Position numbers and translations under genes: made by a program
In this document: in pieces, positions 58,578 through 64,000 of the stretch
Position numbering within the stretch: position 1 is the first letter of the stretch
Layout of the letters: every line of letters begins with the position of its first letter
NCBI GenBank assembly: GCA_958298945.1
Contig: OY282606.1
Coordinates: forward strand, 58,975,920-59,039,919
Direction: 5' to 3'
DNA length: 64,000 bases
Source of the DNA: Atherix ibis
Taxonomy: Eukaryota; Arthropoda; Insecta; Diptera; Athericidae
Notes under the pieces: model-generated
Seen by the model: the letters and a program-made list of their open reading frames with translations, nothing else
What the model was told of the DNA's origin: nothing
The model's database searches: none

Positions 58578-59429
58578 AAGCGACTGTGTTCTCATGTCTA
58601 TGTGTAACATAGAAATGAAAACCTGTCAAATAAAAAATAAAAATAAAAACTAGAAAAGATTAATCCCAATTCCATCTAACACAGATACTCATACAATGAT
58701 TACCTCTATGTCTCACCAGTTATCATATTTGAATTTTCTAAAGATAGTGATATTATGAACGTTCAGTTTTATAATTCCCTAACACCCCATTTCCATCGTG
58801 GTTAGCGGAAGCAACACAAAATTCCCAAAAATCCCAAAACCCTAATCCGCTCTTCCTTAATATTCCTTTCCCGAATTTTTAAGTCTAGAATTAAGTTTTG
58901 TTTTGAGCAATTAAATGTATAGAATATTGTGTTTGAGCAAGCATACACGTATTTAATTATTAAGCCATAGTTGTAAGTAATTCAAAAACTAATTTAATGT
59001 TTTAGCAAAAGATGTACGGAGCTTATCTCAGCTCTACCTTTTAAATAATATGTAAATATGTACAAGTAATATGGAAATAGCAAATGCTCTATTTTAATAA
59101 AAAAATTTAAAAAATGGAGTAGTACAAGGAATTGGTGGTAAACAGAGAACACGTTCAAAATAATCTATTTCACTGATGAACGCTCGTATATCTTATTATG
59201 GAATTGCGAAGGAAATGTTACTCTAAAATGTGTTTTTTTTTTTGTATCATGGAACATATGTGTATGTGTAGATCTAATCTGTACTCAACCATCTAAAAAT
59301 GATCTTAATCAAATCTTACCTAACAGAAATTATTTTTACGATCTTACGTAGATTCAATAGATAGAGTAAAAGACTACTTTGTTAATTAGGATTTTCTTTA
59401 TTTGACTAAGTCTTATTTTTTATTATAAA

Positions 59430-59765
59430 ATAAATAATAAAGTGTTTATTTCTTTAGGATGGTATAATCCTAGTTAAATCTTCGCGCTGTTTTTGCACTC
59501 CCCACTGTATTTCTCCGATCTAATTTAATCCCCCAATCACTCAAATAACAGTTCTCGTTTTTCACTTTCCGACTTTATTTCGTCGTTCCCTCTTCACTGT
59601 TTAGATTAAAATCGAACTCGCTGGTGAGCATCGCTCGTATTTATACTGCTTTGGCGTGTTTCTGAAACATTCCGAAATCGAACTTTCTCTGTTCTCTGGA
59701 ACTCTCCAGAACCGCTTTTCTAGAATCTTCTAGAACACACCAAAGCTATGCTACCTCATAAAATT
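59430..59765 (-). repeat. Solo LTR of the same Ty3/gypsy family (copy 3)
   Basis: It aligns along its length with 26690-27000. On the - strand: TTCTAGAA array, ACACGCCAAAGCAGTATAAA, and a 3' end at CATCCTAAAGAAATAAACAC. No internal gypsy sequence flanks it, so it fits a solo LTR left by recombination. Confidence 0.7.
59718..59735 (-). promoter_or_regulatory. Perfect four-unit heat shock element in solo LTR
   Basis: TTCTAGAATCTTCTAGAA gives four exact alternating units and the CTnGAAnnTTCnAG consensus, about 70 bp upstream of TATAAATA (59638-59646). Additional GAA/TTC units continue toward the TATA box. Confidence 0.65.
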
Positions 59766-59769
59766 ATTT

Positions 59770-60545
59770 ACATTAGAGTCAATGAAAACTATAGACAATT
59801 TCGTTCGATTGTCACAGATTTTATTATTCATAACTTACTTCTATTTGAGAGTTTTGCATGCAGTATGATTTTGCCTCATTATAAAAAAATTATTATCGTC
59901 AACTTATTTAATATTGTTAGTGAATTTTGATATGCTCTAATTTGATTTGTTATGTCTTAGGTTCGTACATACACGTATAGGCACTACAAGGTAACTTTTT
60001 ACATAAAAATAATAATAATACGATATACGAGTATATATAACTTTTTCTTAATATTTTCTTCAAAATTTGTCAGACAATTTTTTATTAAAAATAAGGTTGA
60101 TACCTCTTACACTCACATTATAAATTTGAATTTTGTTTCCTAACGCCATGCTCATTTAATATAAAAAAGTATGAAAATCATTGGAAAAGTTAAAAACAGA
60201 ATAATGTAAAATTTGTAAATTGCTATGAGTACATTAATTTAAAATTATCTGAAACATAAAATAGATTACTATTGATTTTTTCATAAAGCGCTCTAATAAA
60301 TTCTCATAATTAAACACATTTTTCTCCAGAGATCTCATATACGTGTATAGATACAAGATTTTTCAAACACGCGCACATTTTAAAATATCTTTAAAACAAT
60401 TTAAATACATATATAAGGTCTTCTCATAGGGTTAATATGTTTTCAAATGGATATATTTGAAATGACAATATCTTCTGTCAATGTCAGTTGATAGGCGCCT
60501 CAACAACGCTAAGAAATTATTCAATTTAAAAAAAAAATAATCGTT
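59770..60545. other. AT-rich spacer
   Basis: No gene is recognised. Confidence 0.3.
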
Positions 60546-60549
60546 ATTC

Positions 60550-60870
60550 TTCTTTTCCAACAACAAAATTTATAAGAAAATCATCTTCTCAGATCAGGCG
60601 CATTTTCATCTCTCTGATTCAGTGAATTATTCACGAGAAACCTTTCATTCCAAAAAAGAGTCCGTTTGCTGCGGTGGCATAAATAATTGAATATTGAACA
60701 CCAAATACGTGAAATAAGGTGAGGTTTATTGCACAAGGTGGTCGAAAAGTATAACCATCGTATTCGGTTCTCTAAACGGAGTAAAGGCGACTATTTGAAT
60801 GATGTTATTTTCAGAACATAAATGCATCGATTATAGTTCCGAATAAAATAATAAATTTTGCTCTGCCGCA
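60550..60870 (+). pseudogene. IS630-type transposase, internally deleted relic
   Basis: IIFSDQAHFHLSDSVNYS (about 60578-60630) is the first Asp block. After a deletion, a C-terminal tail (CTRWSKSITIVFGSLNG, about 60732-60782) and an AATAAA 3' end match 41990-42120 closely. Confidence 0.7.
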
Positions 60871-61595
60871 TTTCTTTTTTATTTTATTTGACAAAAAAAA
60901 CATATACGTTTAGTATTAGCAAAACCTATATATATAGATATTATGAGTATTTCAAAATATATATAGTATAATATGAAAAGCAATTGGTGTTAAAGCCATT
61001 AATTATGATGAAAATTTTATTATCAGTACTTTTCTATTAATTAAAGCTAGTTTTTATAGCATTGGAGATTAATTTCCGTTCCTTTAATTTATACGAGTTT
61101 TGTTCGATAAGATATATAAATTAAATTAAGTTAATACTTGTCAATATTTTTTATTATGCTGTACGATAGTGTTAATCATTTTACACCATTTATTCAACCT
61201 ATTTTCTATTTAGAGATACTATAAGTGGTTGATTTGGTCAGTACTATAAGTACCAGTTCTTGTTTCAATGAGAGTTTATCAAATTCTAATATTTTTCGAT
61301 TACATCAATTGTAACGATAAAATTCCCAACTATTCCACACAGCCGAGTGTGCTCTACTTTCTGTACATATTTCAAATGCGTATATTTTCGAAACTAAGTT
61401 ATTGAAAATAACTTTTTTTATTTCACTAAAAATGTTTATTCAGTTTGAAAAATATATTAATGAAATGGGTTTACATAAAACCTCATTATTTAAAATAAGG
61501 AATAAATACTCTCTTTTATATGCAAACATATTTTTCAAGGTTAAAACTCAAAACCATAGACTATAAATGACTTTAATACTAATAAATCCCTATCC
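60871..61595. other. AT-rich spacer
   Basis: No gene is recognised. Confidence 0.3.
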
Positions 61596-61599
61596 ATCC

Positions 61600-62540
61600 T
61601 ACTATGGAATACGAACGGTTGGAATCGATAAGGATAAGAACTTGGCATGGCAAACGTGTAATCATTGCATTCATAACCCAGACACATTTTATGTCCAGGT
61701 CATACTTAAACTTACGTGACTGTCTATATACAGAACAGACCATCTAGGCAATACAGCGCATGGTGAAACTGCTATTCTCATTACAAACTCTTTGAAATAT
61801 TTTCTTCCCACAGAATTGCTACAGTCAATAGATACAATCCTCCAATGTACGTCCTTTACCTATATCGTTGCACCTGTTTATTATTCTTCCAATAAAATAT
61901 TAATTGTTGAGAATTTTCAGTTCTCTTTCAATACAATTGAGAATTTTTCATCGCGGAAGGAGATTATAACGTGAAGCACCCCAAATGGGGTTGCCATGTT
62001 TCGAATCCCCGAGAAAAGATTCTTCACGAAATGCTCTCCTATACCACTATCGAAGTCCTAGCTCCTTCCTTATCCACCTATATGCGCTCCTATACCACTA
62101 TCGAAGTCCTAGCTCCTTCCTTATTCATCACCTCATCTATAAATTCCATTAATACTACCACACATACACTCCTTGAACTGACGTCCGATCATTGTCTGTG
62201 TTCTTCATATCAGACAATACTCACATTCGCAAATTCTTTGGAAATTTTTAGACATAATTTAAACCAAGAAATTTATATATAAGTAGCCTAAACAATGAAT
62301 TAGAAATAGACGATGCCGTAAATGACTTAACCCTTTACATACAAAACTCGAATAACATAGTAACACTCACATAAGTTTCAACAAATCGAACATATATGCA
62401 TATCGTCATCATATTTAATAAAAATTCATGGTTTGCTAAGCGAAAAATATCAAGCTAGAGTTCAGTTGCAACGTTTAAGAACGGACTAGAAAAAACTGAA
62501 CCAATTTGAAACTATAATAAAGAACGACTTCTATAAAAAC
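61600..62540 (+). pseudogene. Jockey-clade LINE relic, endonuclease part
   Basis: In order: a THFMSRSYLNLRD-like start (about 61680-61725), NSLKYFLPTELLQSIDTILQ (61782-61840), APVYYSSNKILIVENFQFS (about 61867-61925), WGCHVSNPREKILHEML (61986-62036), then NTTTHTLLELTSDHCL (62151-62200), the SDH catalytic box. A linker with LNNELEIDDAVNDLTLYIQ follows to about 62350. It contains an in-frame 51-bp duplication (62036-62123) and ends at the SINE. Confidence 0.75.
62036..62123 (+). repeat. 51-bp in-frame tandem duplication
   Basis: CTCCTATACCACTATCGAAG starts units at 62036 and 62087, so YTTIEVLAPSL is coded twice inside the jockey endonuclease. Confidence 0.9.
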
Positions 62541-62551
62541 AGAAACCTTAC

Positions 62552-62725
62552 ACCACCGGCCTGGTAGAACAGTCGTTAGCGTACTAGACTACCATCTAAG
62601 GGATCGTGGGTTCAAATCCTACTGCGGCATGGTACTATGCTAATTCTCAACAACAAACAAGTTTTCCTTTCCATTTCTAATTGAATTTCCTTATCCTGAT
62701 ATTCTTTGTCGCCAATGGCCTTTAG
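62552..62725 (+). repeat. tRNA-derived SINE
   Basis: A tRNA-like head begins near CCGGCCTGGTAGAACAGTCG and carries an A-box-like TGGTAGAACAG and an exact B box GGTTCAAATCC (62609-62619), followed by ACTGCGGCA. The body (GGTACTATGCTAATTCTCAA) matches the intronic fragment at 32632-32725. A true tRNA is unlikely because the acceptor and anticodon arms do not pair well and the sequence continues as a repeat. Confidence 0.65.
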
Positions 62726-62829
62726 TGTCATGGCGCTTAGGATATATATTTCAGTACTAATGTTCCTTGAAATAATAATTAAAAAAGAGCTTACACCATT
62801 GGAACATATTTATCAAATATTTTTATTAA

Positions 62830-63900
62830 ACTACACGAAAACATCCAGGATATCAACATACTCTCTCCAAACGTGTAGAGAAACACAGTTGCCCATAAGT
62901 CCACCCCCATAAGTTCCTATAATTCCTTTAATAAAGAAAACAATACTTGCCAAATAAGTAAAGTCCAATTTGAGATTGTATTCATTATGACTCCTGAGAT
63001 CCTTGCCAAAGACTGTGATATCATCGACACATAGATGAATGCGCAAGAGTCTAATCCCGCTAGTGCTATTGATAGCATATGCTGAAAGCTATCAACAATT
63101 GTTGAAAATGCTGTGATGGGTCTCGACCATTTATTAAGCTCTATCTGATGGAAGGAACTCTTAATATCGAGAGTCGACAAGAACTTAGCTGTTCCAAGCT
63201 TGTTCACTATGCCCTCTCGACGCGTGGGAACTTATAATTTGCAATCCTCTTATTTAGTTGTCTATAATCAACAACTAAATTCCATTCCTTGCTCTGTCCC
63301 GAGTTCTTTTTTGCGCAAACGAAACCTATATGGCTATTATTCTCTCTTCCATAAGTGTCTCTACTTGTTTATTTATATCCTCTACATGACTATAATTTTT
63401 TATGTAGACCGGTGTTTTGTCGGTGCATGTTATAGTTTATTTATCAAATCCGGTAGGTGAAATATATCTTGGTATTTCCTACATATACTCTTAGTGCTGT
63501 TGACTGTATATAAAATTCAGTTCTTTATTATAGGTGAATTAAGAATATCAGTCCTCATTTGTCTTATTATTGTTACACTATTTACATTTATTTATTGGGT
63601 GAATGTTTCATAATCAATCTTTGCTGAATATTTTACTAGAAAATCTCTTCCAATTATGCCATCTATGAATATTGTCAGGTTATAGTTGATTATGTGAAAC
63701 TCATGATATATTGCTGTACCATCATATAGCAGCTTCATATTTAAAGTGCCCTTAGTATAAATTTTTTGACTGGTAATGCCCGATGTTATGCATACACGTA
63801 TTTACCTCTTATTTCCCGTTATACTTCCTTTAAGCAATGGAGTGTCTGTGCCCGTGCCTATTAGAAACATTAAAGGCTATTTCGTTACATTATTTATTAA
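62830..63900 (-). pseudogene. Ty3/gypsy protease-RT of another lineage
   Basis: From the right on the - strand: protease relic with FLIGTGTDTPLLK (about 63830-63875) and IDGIIGRDFLVKYS (about 63620-63665). RT follows with KEWNLVVDYRQLNKR (about 63245-63290), NKLGTAKFLSTLDIKSSFHQ (about 63145-63207) and, one frame over, VDDITVFGKDL (62985-63025), the catalytic box. It is a 17.6/297-like arrangement rather than the family at 4.6 and 27 kb. Gag would lie beyond the right edge; RNase H and integrase are absent on the left. Confidence 0.75.
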
Positions 63901-64000
63901 TTTCTTTATATAATGATCATTTTTATTTATAAGAAAATTTTTATTTTTTGTTTGGAGCTCCGTTCTTAGTTTAAATTCATTTATTCATTATGGCTTATTA

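Larger units (their letters stand above)
55998..58650 (+). mobile_element. RTE-like non-LTR retrotransposon, 5'-truncated, GC-rich
   Basis: An abrupt rise in GC begins near 55998 and ends at a 3' tail of AAATAAAA-like repeats at about 58628-58650, followed by AT-rich jockey sequence. The 5' end falls inside the endonuclease. I could not identify a clear target-site duplication. Confidence 0.8.
53400..59110 (+). pseudogene. Jockey-clade LINE interrupted by another LINE
   Basis: Gag: a CHKC-type knuckle region (about 53620-53700), then CVKCGQNHMPKACPRNK and HFCANCRQHGHLSE (53685-53790). The endonuclease is mostly gone. RT: DNNDREIKGGPINI (about 54750), KSAGIVNISNFMLRKIPKK (about 54970-55030), LDALFLLHSEITTGLNCKES (55151-55210), GVPQGWVLGPLLYSI (55290-55336) and an altered catalytic box YEDD (canonical YADD) near 55380. 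The C-terminal part reaches about 55990, where the RTE-like insertion begins. The jockey 3' part resumes after about 58655 and ends in an A-rich tail near 59110. Stops throughout make it dead. Confidence 0.75.

Noticed and set aside
62552..62640. Functional tRNA gene
   Set aside because: The B box is good, but arm pairing is poor and the repeat body continues beyond the tRNA-like part, as in the copy at 32632.

Overview
The window looks like nuclear DNA of an insect, most likely a higher (brachyceran) fly. It is very AT-rich, its genes are split by short GT-AG introns, and it is packed with jockey-type LINEs, Ty3/gypsy elements, Tc1/mariner (IS630-superfamily) transposases and a tRNA-derived SINE. 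Placement below 'fly' is inference. No bacterial operon, CRISPR array or rRNA gene was seen.

Host genes. Three genes of the M1 (gluzincin) aminopeptidase family are present. The window opens inside the last exons of one, on the + strand (about 1-1097). Two nearly complete paralogs follow on the - strand: APN-A (8032-13211) and APN-B (30209-35926). Each has six coding exons with the same phases and lengths, coding for 927 residues. Both show a signal peptide, GAMEN, HEQAH-18-E, the catalytic Tyr and a C-terminal GPI-anchor-like tail. Both start codons sit directly on a splice acceptor, so each gene needs an upstream noncoding exon. A conserved block carrying a splice donor on the same strand (18527-18782 for A, 38070-38325 for B) is the best candidate. 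These proteins are expected to be gut-type cell-surface exopeptidases.

Duplication history. Exons 1, 2, 5 and 6 of A and B are about 99% identical in protein by hand count. Exons 3 and 4, which carry the zinc site, are about 84% identical, and the introns around exon 3 are unrelated. This suggests gene conversion on both sides of an older, diverged catalytic core. A 1294-bp mariner with an intact 350-residue transposase sits in intron 1 of APN-B. APN-A keeps the empty TA site.

Mobile DNA, left to right: jockey endonuclease remnant (2.4-3.4 kb); gypsy LTR plus gag-pol (4.15-6.84 kb); decayed Tc1/mariner pieces (11.1, 14.9, 15.8, 20.0, 23.0, 24.1, 24.8 and 26.0 kb); jockey (20.7-22.0 kb); a second copy of the same gypsy family, inverted (26.7-28.4 kb); a cluster of transposase relics (40.4-42.1 kb); jockey, - strand (44.2-46.95 kb); a jockey (53.4-59.1 kb) split by a GC-rich RTE-like LINE (about 56.0-58.65 kb); a solo gypsy LTR (59.43-59.77 kb); jockey endonuclease (61.6-62.5 kb); a SINE (62.55 kb); and a gypsy pol of another lineage (62.8-63.9 kb). 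The three related gypsy LTRs carry heat-shock-element arrays just upstream of the TATA box. Several short foldback palindromes, one 95 bp long, are scattered through the window. The remaining DNA is AT-rich with no recognisable genes.
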